Shown: one piece after another, positions 15,597 to 24,377 of the stretch
How positions within the stretch are numbered: position 1 is the first letter of the stretch
Layout: each line of letters begins with the position of its first letter
NCBI GenBank assembly: GCA_023436395.1
Contig: JAEZJJ010000066.1
Coordinates: forward strand, 1 to 64,000
DNA: 64,000 bases
Origin: Bacillota bacterium
GTDB taxonomy: Bacteria > Bacillota > Clostridia > Lachnospirales > Cellulosilyticaceae
Reading direction: 5' to 3'
Translations under genes and position numbers: made by a program
Notes under the pieces: generated by a model
Told to the model about the DNA's origin: nothing
The model's database searches: none
The model's input: only the letters and a program-made list of their open reading frames with translations

Positions 15597-17555
15597 ATGA
15601 ATGATATTTATGGTTTGCTTCAAGAAGAGCTTTTAAAAAACTCTATTTTTAGCTCAAATGGAGAAGTTTTAAAAAATAAAGTTATAGCATATGGTCTTAA
15701 TATGAAAAAGGAGCTATTGGAATTATTGTTGCAAAATCTTAACTTAAAAAAAGCTTTTTTTACAGAAACAAATGGGGTACTAGTCTTTGATAAGCTTAAA
15801 TTTCAAAGAATTTTAACAAGCAAAGAATTTTTACCTAGTTCATATACTATCTACAAGAATAAGATAGGATTGCAATCTAATGACAAATACCTTTCAGTTT
15901 CACAAGATATTTCGTTAGTATGGCCGTATAAAGACTGTGTACTAGAAGGTATGCAAACTAATGAAAATGAAAAAAGAAGTGAAGTTTTTTATAACCAAAT
16001 ACTTGCTTCTGACCAGATTGACAAATTATTAGAACCTAAAATATTATGTAACTTTAACATATATAACAAAAAGGGTGTTAAACAATTAAGTGAAGAAGGT
16101 AATACTAACTTTAATGAAAGAAATTTTGTTATTAAAGGTAATAATCTTTTAACTTTATCATGCTTATTAGAGCGTTATGAGGGAATGATAAAAATGGTTT
16201 ATTGTGACCCTCCATATAATACTGGAAGCGATTCATTTAAATATAATGATTCATTTAATCATTCATCATGGCTAACATTTATGAAAAATAGATTAGAAGT
16301 AATAAAAAAGTTAATGAGAAAAGATGGTTGTTTATTTATCCAATGTGATGATAATGAACAAGCATATTTAAAGGTATTATGTGATGAAGTAATGGGACGT
16401 GAAAATTTCATATGTACAATTCCTTGGAAAGGCAGAAGTGGGCGTCAAGCCGCAGAACACTTAGCTGATATTCACGAATTTATCCTTCTTTATGCAAGAC
16501 ATAAAAAGTCGTTTGTTGCAGGTGCTATTATTAAAGATAATGAGAAGTTTACTAAATATGATGCGGTTGCAAAGAGAAACTATAATACGCAGCTATTAAG
16601 AAAATGGGGTAATGCTGCCCGTCGTATAGATAGAGAAAAGATGTATTACCCTTTATTTGAAAAAGATGGTGTGGTAACTATTACTGAAGATGATAATCCC
16701 CCAAGTAGCGAATATCGTACAATACTCCCTATCTTACCAGATGGTACAGATGGGCGATGGAGATGGGGAAAATCTACAATGCAGAAGAATTTAGATAGAA
16801 TAGAAATTGTTTTTAATGACGATGGTTCTTATGTAGCATATGAGAAAATCTATGAACCACTTGAAAATGAAGTTAGAACAAAAAAATTCGCTACATGGAT
16901 TGAAACGGATGAAGATATCTGGTTAAGTCAAAAAGGTTCCACGGCAGAAGGAACAAAAGAATTAAAAAGCTTATTTGATGGGACTTCTGTATTTGCATAT
17001 CCAAAACCTATTTCTTTAATTGATCATCTTATGAAAATAGGAAATGTTCAAGATGGAGATATTATACTAGACCCTTTTGCAGGGTCTGGAACAACTGGCC
17101 AGTCAGTCTTATTTGCTAATCTTGATGGAGCAAAAAGAAAATTTATTTTATGTGAACAAATGGATTATGCTCAAGACATTACAGCAGAGCGGCTTTATAG
17201 AAGTTTAAAATCTTTAGATAGTGATGATAGTTTTATTTATATGGAACTAAAGGTGGCAGCTCAAAAATATATTGACACTATATCTAATGCTACTACAAGT
17301 GAACAATTATTAGAGATACTACACGAAATCAAAAAAAGTATGTATCTTAATTATACAGCAAGTATTAAAAAAATTGATGATTCCATAGATGAATTCTTAA
17401 AGTTATCTTTTAAAGAGCAACAGGAATTCTTATTAGAATTAATAGATAAAAACTTACTGTATGTCAATTATTCAGATTCAGATGACTCTTACTATAACGT
17501 ATCTTCTCTAGATAAACAGCTTACTACCGAGTTTTATCAAAAGGAGGTACGATAA
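15597..17555 (+). CDS. mod: Type III restriction-modification system methyltransferase (Mod)
   Basis: 652 residues, ATG after AGGAGG. N6-adenine methyltransferase of the beta class: motif IV DPPYNTG (~203) precedes motif I DPFAGSGTTGQSV (~491), with the target-recognition region between them. The preceding NFVIKGNNLLTLSCLLERYEG is typical of type III Mod proteins. It recognises and methylates one strand of an asymmetric site, protecting the host, and is also the specificity subunit for Res. The stop overlaps the res start by one base (TAATG). It is the major cargo of the element together with res. Recognition sequence cannot be read from the gene. Confidence 0.93.
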   Translation: MNDIYGLLQEELLKNSIFSSNGEVLKNKVIAYGLNMKKELLELLLQNLNLKKAFFTETNGVLVFDKLKFQRILTSKEFLPSSYTIYKNKIGLQSNDKYLSVSQDISLVWPYKDCVLEGMQTNENEKRSEVFYNQILASDQIDKLLEPKILCNFNIYNKKGVKQLSEEGNTNFNERNFVIKGNNLLTLSCLLERYEGMIKMVYCDPPYNTGSDSFKYNDSFNHSSWLTFMKNRLEVIKKLMRKDGCLFIQCDDNEQAYLKVLCDEVMGRENFICTIPWKGRSGRQAAEHLADIHEFILLYARHKKSFVAGAIIKDNEKFTKYDAVAKRNYNTQLLRKWGNAARRIDREKMYYPLFEKDGVVTITEDDNPPSSEYRTILPILPDGTDGRWRWGKSTMQKNLDRIEIVFNDDGSYVAYEKIYEPLENEVRTKKFATWIETDEDIWLSQKGSTAEGTKELKSLFDGTSVFAYPKPISLIDHLMKIGNVQDGDIILDPFAGSGTTGQSVLFANLDGAKRKFILCEQMDYAQDITAERLYRSLKSLDSDDSFIYMELKVAAQKYIDTISNATTSEQLLEILHEIKKSMYLNYTASIKKIDDSIDEFLKLSFKEQQEFLLELIDKNLLYVNYSDSDDSYYNVSSLDKQLTTEFYQKEVR

Positions 17556-20215
17556 TGACCTTATTAAAGGATGATTTATCAACCTTAAAAAAATTAAATG
17601 CATTAGAAAAAGTACCTACATATATTACTACAAATTTAAATCCTAACTTTAAACTAAGAGAATATCAAACAGAGGCATTTCAACGATTTATAACTTATTT
17701 TTATCACAAGGAATTAAGGCAACAGCCCTCAAGAACGTTATTTCATATGGCTACTGGATCAGGTAAAACTTTAATTATGGCGGGTCTAATACTCTTCTTA
17801 TATCAAGAAGGGTATCGTAATTTTTTATTCTTTGTTAATTCATCAAATATCTTAGAGAAAACAAAGGATAACTTTTTAAATACGCTTTCTAATAAATATC
17901 TTTTTAATAAATGCATTAATATTAATGGGGAGAACATTTCCATTATAGATGTCGCGAACTTTCAAGAATCAGATCCTAATGCTATAAATATATGTTTTTG
18001 TACAATTCAAGGACTACATCTAAGTTTAAATTATCCAAAAGAAAATGAAGTCTCTTATGATGATTTTACTGATAAAAAGATAGTTTTTATATCAGATGAA
18101 GCACATCATATTAATGCAGAAACAAAAAAAGGAAAGCCATCTTCTTCAGATGAGTCTTGGGAATACACTGTAGAGTCTTTATTCCATACTAATAATAAAA
18201 ATGTGCTATTGGAATTCACAGCAACTCTAGATATTTCAAATTCCTATATTAAGGCAAAATACGATAATTATATAATCTTTGAATACTTACTTACTCAGTT
18301 CAGAGAAGATAAATATTCTAAAGATGTTCAAATTCTTCAAACTGAATTAGATCCAATGAATAGAGCTATATTAGCAATTTGTATTAATCAATATCGTTTG
18401 AAAATGTTTAATAAGTATGGATACAATATAAAACCTGTTGTCCTTTTTAAATCTAAGCGAATAGCAGATAGTATTGCATTCCAAGAAAACTTCCTTCAAA
18501 CATTAGCTGACTTAACTCCGGAATACTTAGATACACTTCTATCCACTCTCAAAGATAGTGATGAACTAGTTACTAGTAAGTTGAAGAATTACTTACAGTC
18601 AGAAGATATTTCCACCCAAAACTTTTTATTAGAATTAAAGCATGATTTTTCTTCTGATTTTTGTATTAATGTTAATAAGGATGAAGACCTTGTAAGAAAT
18701 CAAATCATACTGAATTCATTAGAAGATAGTAATAACCCATATAGAGCAATTTTTGCAGTAGATAAACTTAATGAAGGTTGGGATGTATTAAACTTATTTG
18801 ATATTATAAGACTATATAATACACGAGATGCTGACCATGCCAATGGTAAAATCGGAGCCACAACTATGTCAGAAGCTCAATTAATAGGACGAGGTGCCAG
18901 GTACTGTCCATTTACTTATGAATTCCCAGATAATAAATATATACGAAAATTTGATAATGATTTAAATCATGACTTACGAGTTTGTGAAGAATTATATTAT
19001 CATAGTCAACAAAACTCACGATATATACAAGAATTAAGAACTGCTCTTAGAGAAACAGGTATCATGGCCGATTCCAAGAAAGTTACATTAACTTTAAAAG
19101 ATAGTTTTATGGAAACAGAATTATATAAAACAGGAGTTGTATATGTAAATGATAAGCAAGAGGTTTCTAGAGCACATGTAACAGGATTAAATCCAAAATC
19201 ACGTAATAGAAATTACAATATTAATCTAACTACCAATAACATTGAACTTGATAACCTAATCACTGAAAACTTAAATACCATAACAGAAAAATCAACAGTA
19301 AATCATTTTAAAGTTAATTTTATTGATTTAGGTTTCCCAATAATTTATAAAGCACTAAGAAAATTTACCATATTTAGTTTTAAAATATTAAAAGAGTTTT
19401 TCCCTAATATAAATTCAATAATAGAATTTATTCAAAGTCCTAACTATTTAGGTGGCATAATAGTAAATGTATCAACGGCAAAATCATCATTTGATGAGTT
19501 AGACACTTCAGATAAAATGACGATTTGCATGAATATATTAAATCAAATTAGCATAGACCTTATATCAGAAGAAAAAGCGTATAAGGGAACATGTACTTTT
19601 CATGGTCTTCAACTTAGTAGTATGATGAAACCTAAAAAAGTACTTACATTTTCTAAGGTATCCACTGACGGATCTGGTGTTGCACAAAGTGAAGTAAATA
19701 ATTCTGACTTAAAAATGGATTTATCTGATAAGAATTGGTATGCATATACTGATAACTATGGAACAGACCAGGAAAAGCTTTTAGTTAAATACTTTTCTCC
19801 TGTATATGATGAATTAATTAAGGTTTATGATGAAGTATATTTAATTCGAAACGAACGTATTTTTCACGTCTATTCCTTCAAAGATGGAAATAGATTTGAA
19901 CCCGATTTTATATTGTTCTTAAAAAAAGATAAGGCTAGTAAAGCAGAAGTATACCAAGTATTTATCGAGCCTAAAGGAACACAGTTGCTTGAGCGTGATG
20001 CATGGAAAGAAGAATTTATGCTTGAGCTTAATGAAATGCAATTAAGCATAAATAAGCCTATTTATGAAGATAGTAATATCATTATCTTAGGAATGCCATT
20101 TTATAATAGTGATGATAGTAAAAATTTTGATGAAAAACTTCATGAATTATTATTGCCTGAGCTGGATGAATATTACGTCGAGGAAATAGCTCCAGCTCTT
20201 GATCCCAATTTATAA
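17555..20215 (+). CDS. res: Type III restriction endonuclease subunit (Res)
   Basis: 886 residues. ATG overlaps the mod stop, AAGGAGG lies upstream. SF2 helicase core: Q-like region LREYQTEAFQRF, Walker A ATGSGKTLIMAG (~66-72), DEAH box SDEAHH (~180), motif VI region SEAQLIGRGARY, then a long middle region. The C-terminal nuclease shows FEPDFILFL (~780) followed by VFIEPKG (~803), the PD...E-x-K pattern of Res proteins. With Mod it forms the complex that cleaves DNA having unmethylated, inversely oriented sites. The gene appears full length and intact, so the element probably gives the host active phage defence. Confidence 0.92.
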   Translation: MTLLKDDLSTLKKLNALEKVPTYITTNLNPNFKLREYQTEAFQRFITYFYHKELRQQPSRTLFHMATGSGKTLIMAGLILFLYQEGYRNFLFFVNSSNILEKTKDNFLNTLSNKYLFNKCININGENISIIDVANFQESDPNAINICFCTIQGLHLSLNYPKENEVSYDDFTDKKIVFISDEAHHINAETKKGKPSSSDESWEYTVESLFHTNNKNVLLEFTATLDISNSYIKAKYDNYIIFEYLLTQFREDKYSKDVQILQTELDPMNRAILAICINQYRLKMFNKYGYNIKPVVLFKSKRIADSIAFQENFLQTLADLTPEYLDTLLSTLKDSDELVTSKLKNYLQSEDISTQNFLLELKHDFSSDFCINVNKDEDLVRNQIILNSLEDSNNPYRAIFAVDKLNEGWDVLNLFDIIRLYNTRDADHANGKIGATTMSEAQLIGRGARYCPFTYEFPDNKYIRKFDNDLNHDLRVCEELYYHSQQNSRYIQELRTALRETGIMADSKKVTLTLKDSFMETELYKTGVVYVNDKQEVSRAHVTGLNPKSRNRNYNINLTTNNIELDNLITENLNTITEKSTVNHFKVNFIDLGFPIIYKALRKFTIFSFKILKEFFPNINSIIEFIQSPNYLGGIIVNVSTAKSSFDELDTSDKMTICMNILNQISIDLISEEKAYKGTCTFHGLQLSSMMKPKKVLTFSKVSTDGSGVAQSEVNNSDLKMDLSDKNWYAYTDNYGTDQEKLLVKYFSPVYDELIKVYDEVYLIRNERIFHVYSFKDGNRFEPDFILFLKKDKASKAEVYQVFIEPKGTQLLERDAWKEEFMLELNEMQLSINKPIYEDSNIIILGMPFYNSDDSKNFDEKLHELLLPELDEYYVEEIAPALDPNL

Positions 20216-20230
20216 AATATCATTTTAATA

Positions 20231-20265
20231 AACAGGTACAGATAATCTAATTATCTGTGTCTGTT
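20231..20265 (+). terminator. Terminator of mod-res
   Basis: AACAG-ACAGATAAT pairs with ATTATCTGT-CTGTT around CTA, then TTGT. Confidence 0.65.
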
Positions 20266-20490
20266 TGTCGAGAATTACATTAATATCTTGATACTATATC
20301 GATAAGTCTAGTTAGTTAAAATAATTTAGTATATATACAAAAAGGTTTGTATAAGTATACTAATAAATGAATGATTAGTACTAATGATGATTATAAAGGA
20401 CATATTTTTCTATAAAAAAAGAAAAATAGAAGTTATAGAAAACTAACATCTTGTTTAAAATACAATATTTTATTATTTTCTATTAATAGT
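20266..20490. other. Right-end non-coding region of the element
   Basis: About 225 bp of AT-rich sequence without a gene or recognisable motif, apart from TTATAGAAAA (near 20433), which also occurs in the left-end region near 6038. Probably contains recombinase-binding sequence. Confidence 0.4.
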
Positions 20491-20513
20491 TTTATAAAGA
20501 TAAGGTAGATGAA
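20491..20513. other. Right junction of the element with clpA
   Basis: TTTATAAAGATA (20491-20502), the same 12-mer as at the left end, is followed by AGGTA and then the native clpA codons GAT GAA for the Walker B Asp-Glu. The 12-mer is in direct orientation relative to the left copy. Confidence 0.65.
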
Positions 20514-21059
20514 ATAGAAAAAGCACATCAAGACATATACAATATACTATTACAGGTAATGGATTATGCAACGCTTACTGATAACAAGGGAAGAAAAGCT
20601 GATTTCCAAAATGTAATTTTAATTATGACCTCTAATGCAGGAGCATCAAAAATTGGCAAGTCGCTTGTAGGATTTGGAGAAAGAAAAGTACAGGGAGAGG
20701 CTATCAATGATGAGGTGAAAAAGGTATTTTCACCAGAATTCAGAAATAGGCTAACAGCTACTGTGGTTTTCAATCATATTACGAAGGAAATGGCAACTTT
20801 AATTATTAAGAAAGAACTTAATAAGCTTAAAACAGTTTTAAAGGAAAAGGGAGTTAATGTAACTTTTAATAAGAAGTGTATAGACTATATATTAGATAGA
20901 GGAATATCAGCAGAGTATGGGGCAAGAGAAATTTCAAGATTAATTGAAACAAAGATAAAGCCTGTTCTAGCACAAGAAATATTATTTGGAAAGTTAGACA
21001 AAGATAAAACTTGGAAAATCAATTTATCAGAGGGAGAGTTTAATATAAAGGTAGACTAA
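20508..21059 (+). pseudogene. clpA: ClpA C-terminal part (D2 Walker B onward), separated from its 5' half
   Basis: Codons from 20508 read DEIEKAHQDIYNILLQVMDY, directly continuing CVLLL at 5836. The piece includes DNKGRKADFQNVILIMTSNAG, the sensor-1 region, the arginine-finger segment FSPEFRNRL and the D2-small domain (GISAEYGAREISRLI). No frameshift or stop is present, so precise excision would restore a 750-codon gene. An ATG at 20559 could allow translation of 166 residues, but no good ribosome binding site or promoter is apparent and the product would lack Walker A and B. Confidence 0.92.
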
Positions 21060-21092
21060 CTATGCGTTAAGTGTAGTTAATCTACCTTTTAT
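21047..21092 (+). terminator. Terminator at the clpA end
   Basis: AAAGGTAGA-CTAACTA pairs with TAGTTAA-TCTACCTTTT; overlaps the clpA stop codon region. Confidence 0.75.
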
Positions 21093-21134
21093 TAGAGCTT
21101 TTTAATATACATTTAAAATGTGTTAGATAAAATT

Positions 21135-21181
21135 AATAGCTTTATTCTAAGAAGAAAATAACTATAGAATAAAGCTATTTA
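21135..21181. terminator. Second hairpin, terminator-like
   Basis: AATAGCTTTATTCTA is complementary to TAGAATAAAGCTATT with a 17-nt loop followed by TAATG; lies between clpA and aroB. Confidence 0.5.
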
Positions 21182-21277
21182 ATGTATGGTATTATGGGGA
21201 TTATTACATACTTATAATTGTTTAAAAATTAAGAAAGTCATGATAGAATAAGTTATAAATATATAAGGAGGCTGATT

Positions 21278-22417
21278 ATGAGTAAATTCTATGTAGAGTT
21301 AAAAAAGGTAGTAGATGATTCGTATGATATTGAAATAGGATATCATCTTTTTAATACATTAGTGAAAGATTTAAAAGGAGACCTAGGAAAAGGTATTAGT
21401 AGATATGTAATCATTACAGACTCTGTGGTCAAAGAATTATATGGGGACAAGCTCTATGAAGTAATGGTAAATGAAGGTTTCCAAGTAGATCTATTAAGTT
21501 TTCCTGCAGGTGAAATGTCTAAGGTAAGACGCACGAAAGAGATATTAGAAGATGCTATGTTAGAGGCAGGACATAAAAGAGATAGTTGTATCATTGCACT
21601 TGGAGGAGGAGTAGTCACAGACTTAGCAGGTTTTGTGGCTGGGACCTTTGGTAGAGGAATACCTTTCATTAACTATTCAACAACTATATTAGGTGCTGCA
21701 GATGCTTCAGTAGGGGGTAAAACGGCTGTAGATACTGACCTAGCGACTAATTTAATTGGTCTCATTTATCAACCTAAGAAAGTATATATTGATTTAGCGA
21801 CTTGGAGTACGCTTCCACTCAAACAAGTCAGTAATGGTTTAGCAGAGACCATTAAGCATGCATGTATGGCAGATATGGCATTTTTTGAATTCCTAGAAAC
21901 ACATATGACTGAACTTTTAACGGAAGCAGGTGTGACAGAAGAACAAAAGGAAGTTTGTACCCATATCGCAGAGAAGAATTGTAAGATTAAGTATGAAGTC
22001 GTTAAGTTAGATGAAAAGGAAGCAAATTTAAGACAAATTTTAAACCTTGGTCATACTGTAGGAAGGGCAATAGAAACTTTAAGTGACTATACATTATTAC
22101 ATGGAGAAGCGGTTGCTATTGGAATGGCTACTCAAGTTAGAATTGGACAAAGATTAGGATATATAACAGAAGAAGAGACAGATAGGGTTATTGCCTTATA
22201 TGAAAAAGCAAGACTAAATACCTTGATTCCAGAGCATATTACTACTGAAGAGTTGGTAAGTAAATTATATACGGATAAGAAAGTAAGAAAAGGAAAGATA
22301 CGTTTTGTTTTTCAGAAAGGCATAGGAGAGATCCAACAGTATGAGGATGGAAATTATTCTATTGCACTGGAAGAGGAATTTATTACTGACGTCATTAATG
22401 AAATGAGAAAAGGTTAG
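21278..22417 (+). CDS. aroB: 3-dehydroquinate synthase AroB
   Basis: 379 residues, ATG after AAGGAGG. Converts DAHP to 3-dehydroquinate, step two of the shikimate pathway, with NAD and a divalent metal. Visible family features: NAD-binding GGGVVTDLAGFVAGTFGRGI (~115-135), STTILGAADASVGGKTAVD with the active-site Lys, NGLAETIKHA, and metal-ligand motifs LNLGHTVGRAIE and LLHGEAVAIGM. Standard length and complete. It stands alone rather than in an aro operon; terminator hairpins lie on both sides. Confidence 0.96.
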   Translation: MSKFYVELKKVVDDSYDIEIGYHLFNTLVKDLKGDLGKGISRYVIITDSVVKELYGDKLYEVMVNEGFQVDLLSFPAGEMSKVRRTKEILEDAMLEAGHKRDSCIIALGGGVVTDLAGFVAGTFGRGIPFINYSTTILGAADASVGGKTAVDTDLATNLIGLIYQPKKVYIDLATWSTLPLKQVSNGLAETIKHACMADMAFFEFLETHMTELLTEAGVTEEQKEVCTHIAEKNCKIKYEVVKLDEKEANLRQILNLGHTVGRAIETLSDYTLLHGEAVAIGMATQVRIGQRLGYITEEETDRVIALYEKARLNTLIPEHITTEELVSKLYTDKKVRKGKIRFVFQKGIGEIQQYEDGNYSIALEEEFITDVINEMRKG

Positions 22418-22451
22418 TTGCCGAATGCAAAATCATAAATGTGTTACAATA

Positions 22452-22496
22452 AAGGTATTAAATATGACGCCTTAGTGTCATATTTAATACCTTATA
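22452..22496. terminator. Hairpin between aroB and radical SAM gene
   Basis: AAGGTATTAAATATGAC pairs perfectly with GTCATATTTAATACCTT; only a weak T tract follows. Confidence 0.55.
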
Positions 22497-22526
22497 CTAT
22501 GTGGTAAAAGAGGAGGTGGCTCTAGG

Positions 22527-23408
22527 GTGGAATTTATACCAACTAAGACGATGCTATCTTATGCTAAGGGACAACACTGGTTTGGAATAGACTATAATAT
22601 GAACATTTATAAAGGGTGTTCACATGGCTGCATATATTGTGATAGTCGTAGTAACTGTTATGGAATAGAAAATTTTGATGAAGTTAAGATAAAAAAGGAT
22701 GCCATACCTATACTTCATAATGAACTCCGGCGTAAAGTAAAGACAGGTGTTATAGGAACAGGAGCAATGTCTGACCCATACAATCCCTTAGAACAACAGT
22801 ATGGTTTAACAAGAAGTGCTTTAGAACTTATTAATCAGTATGGCTTTGGTGTATGTATTGCCACAAAGAGTCCATTAATTACGAGAGATATAGATATTCT
22901 ACAAGCTATTAGTAAACATTCACCTGTCCTAGTAAAGATGACAGTTACTGCTTATGAAGATGAGCTATGTAAAATGATAGAGCCTAGAGTGGCCCCTTCA
23001 TCTCAGCGATTTAAAGCCATTAAAGCCTTAACAGATGCAGGGATTTTTACAGGCATATTAATGATGCCAGTACTTCCTTTTATAGGAGATAATGAGGAGA
23101 ATATCAAAGCTATTGTAAGAAAAGCTGGAGAGCTTAATGTGAGGTTTATATATCCTGCAATAGGAATGACCTTGAGAGAGAATCAAAGAGAGTGGTATTT
23201 TACGCAATTAGATAAATATTTCCCGGGAACTAAAGAAAAATATATTCAGCATTATGGCAATCGATATGAATGTAGAAGTATTTATATGAAGGAGCTAAGG
23301 AATATTTTTATTAAAGAATGTGAGAAATATGGTATTCTGTATAAGATGTCAGATATTATTAGAGCGAGTAGGAGTAGCCATGAAGTGGAGCAACTAAGCT
23401 TGTTTTAA
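22527..23408 (+). CDS. SPL-family radical SAM protein
   Basis: 293 residues; GTG start after GAGGAGG. C31-x3-C35-x2-C38 (CSHGCIYC) binds the [4Fe-4S] cluster. The flanking YNMNIYKGC, GTGAMSDPYNPLE and TKSPLITRDID are hallmarks of the family related to spore photoproduct lyase and Rv2578c-type proteins. Proteins of this group are radical S-adenosylmethionine enzymes of unproven substrate; a nucleic-acid lesion repair role has been proposed. The Nudix gene begins 22 bp downstream, so the two are probably co-transcribed, which loosely supports a housecleaning or repair context. Confidence 0.88.
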   Translation: MEFIPTKTMLSYAKGQHWFGIDYNMNIYKGCSHGCIYCDSRSNCYGIENFDEVKIKKDAIPILHNELRRKVKTGVIGTGAMSDPYNPLEQQYGLTRSALELINQYGFGVCIATKSPLITRDIDILQAISKHSPVLVKMTVTAYEDELCKMIEPRVAPSSQRFKAIKALTDAGIFTGILMMPVLPFIGDNEENIKAIVRKAGELNVRFIYPAIGMTLRENQREWYFTQLDKYFPGTKEKYIQHYGNRYECRSIYMKELRNIFIKECEKYGILYKMSDIIRASRSSHEVEQLSLF

Positions 23409-23430
23409 TTATGAAGATATGGAGGTATAA

Positions 23431-24015
23431 ATGAATTACAAAGAAGAGATAATCGCCTATATACCTGTAGATGAGCAAGAGGCAAGTGAGAAGAAAGTAA
23501 TACTTGAATATATTGATAAATTTCCTGAAAATATATTATCCAGGGAAAATGAGTTTGCTCATCTGACTAGTTCTGGGTTTATTATGAATGCTAGTTTAGA
23601 TAAAGTACTTATGGTACATCATAATATTTATCAAACTTGGGCATGGACTGGTGGACATGCTGATGGGGATGGAGATTTATTAAAGATTGCGATAAAAGAA
23701 GCTAAAGAAGAGACTGGTGTAAGACATATTAAGCCTTTAACAGGAACTATAGCTTCTCTAGATATATTGCCAGTATGGGGACATATTAAAAAAGGCAAGT
23801 ATGTAGCAACACATCTACATTTATCTGTAGCCTATATACTTATTGCAGAGGAAGCAGATGAAGTAAAGGGCAATGAAGCAGAAAATAGTGGTGTCATGTG
23901 GATAGGAATAGATGAACTAGAGAAGTATAGTAATGAACCCCAGCTTATAAGGATTTATCATAAGCTTATAGAGCAGGTAAAAAATAATAAAAAACACTTG
24001 AAAATTGAGATTTAG
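23431..24015 (+). CDS. Nudix hydrolase, 194 aa
   Basis: ATG after TGGAGG, 22 bp from the radical SAM gene. The Nudix box spans residues ~75-97: GGHADGDGDLLKIAIKEAKE then ETGV. The E-x2-EE metal-binding core is kept as EAKEE, while Lys replaces the usual Arg and Asp the first acidic position. It hydrolyses a nucleoside diphosphate linked to another group; the substrate is not deducible. An N-terminal ~45-residue helical extension is present. No signal peptide. Confidence 0.87.
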   Translation: MNYKEEIIAYIPVDEQEASEKKVILEYIDKFPENILSRENEFAHLTSSGFIMNASLDKVLMVHHNIYQTWAWTGGHADGDGDLLKIAIKEAKEETGVRHIKPLTGTIASLDILPVWGHIKKGKYVATHLHLSVAYILIAEEADEVKGNEAENSGVMWIGIDELEKYSNEPQLIRIYHKLIEQVKNNKKHLKIEI

Positions 24016-24061
24016 AATTGTAATATGAAAATAATTATAGGAAATAGAAAAGGAGAACGAA

Positions 24062-24297
24062 ATGAAGATGATTTTAGCTTAATGAAAAGATTTATTTACA
24101 ATTAAAAGAGAGAGCATACTCTTTTTGTTGTGCAAAAATCTAGAAAGCTAATCATACTCATATAGTCACTCTCCTGAATAAATTGTTGAAGATGTTACTA
24201 GGAAAGCATAATTATATGTTTTTTAATAGAATGCTTCAAAGTAAATAGGAAGATCTAAGGCTGTAAATGAGCATGAGCTTATTTACAGTTTTTTATT
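24062..24297 (+). promoter_or_regulatory. Possible attenuator leader of the ABC-F gene
   Basis: A six-codon reading frame (MKMILA, 24062-24082) has its own ribosome binding site AAAGGAGAA. It is followed by an AAAAGAG/CTCTTTT hairpin (about 24102-24126) and a terminator, CTGTAAATgAGC/GCTTATTTACAG plus T6 (24261-24297), all before the ABC-F start at 24378. This is the layout of ribosome-stalling attenuators of antibiotic-resistance ABC-F genes. Inference from arrangement only; the region could instead be decayed sequence. Confidence 0.4.
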
Positions 24298-24377
24298 TAA
24301 GAAAAGATTTATACGATAGTGGTTAAGCGTAGATTGTTACAATAAGAAGGTGTTGCTTTCAGAAGATAGGATGTGAA

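Larger units (their letters stand above)
5837..20507 (+). mobile_element. 14.7-kb Tn554-like / multi-recombinase element carrying a type III R-M system, inserted in clpA
   Basis: Boundaries come from rejoining clpA: bases to 5836 plus bases from 20508 give an unbroken CVLLL-DEIEKAH frame. The short sequence TAGA occurs at both junctions (TTAGAATAT on the left, GTAGATGAA on the right), so the exact crossover is uncertain by a few bases. There is no obvious target duplication of usual IS length and no long terminal inverted repeat, which suits Tn554-type elements moved by tyrosine recombinases. Contents in order: three recombinase-like genes and a small fourth gene (all +), three minus-strand small genes, an XRE regulator, a decayed IS, and mod-res. 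No phage, conjugation or replication genes seen. Confidence 0.88.

Noticed and set aside
5837..20507. Prophage or integrative conjugative element
   Set aside because: No structural phage, relaxase, type IV secretion or replication genes; content is recombinases, small regulators and R-M.
20559..21059. Independent short Clp ATPase gene
   Set aside because: Coding sequence continues upstream to the junction at 20508 and matches the missing part of clpA; no ribosome binding site at 20559.
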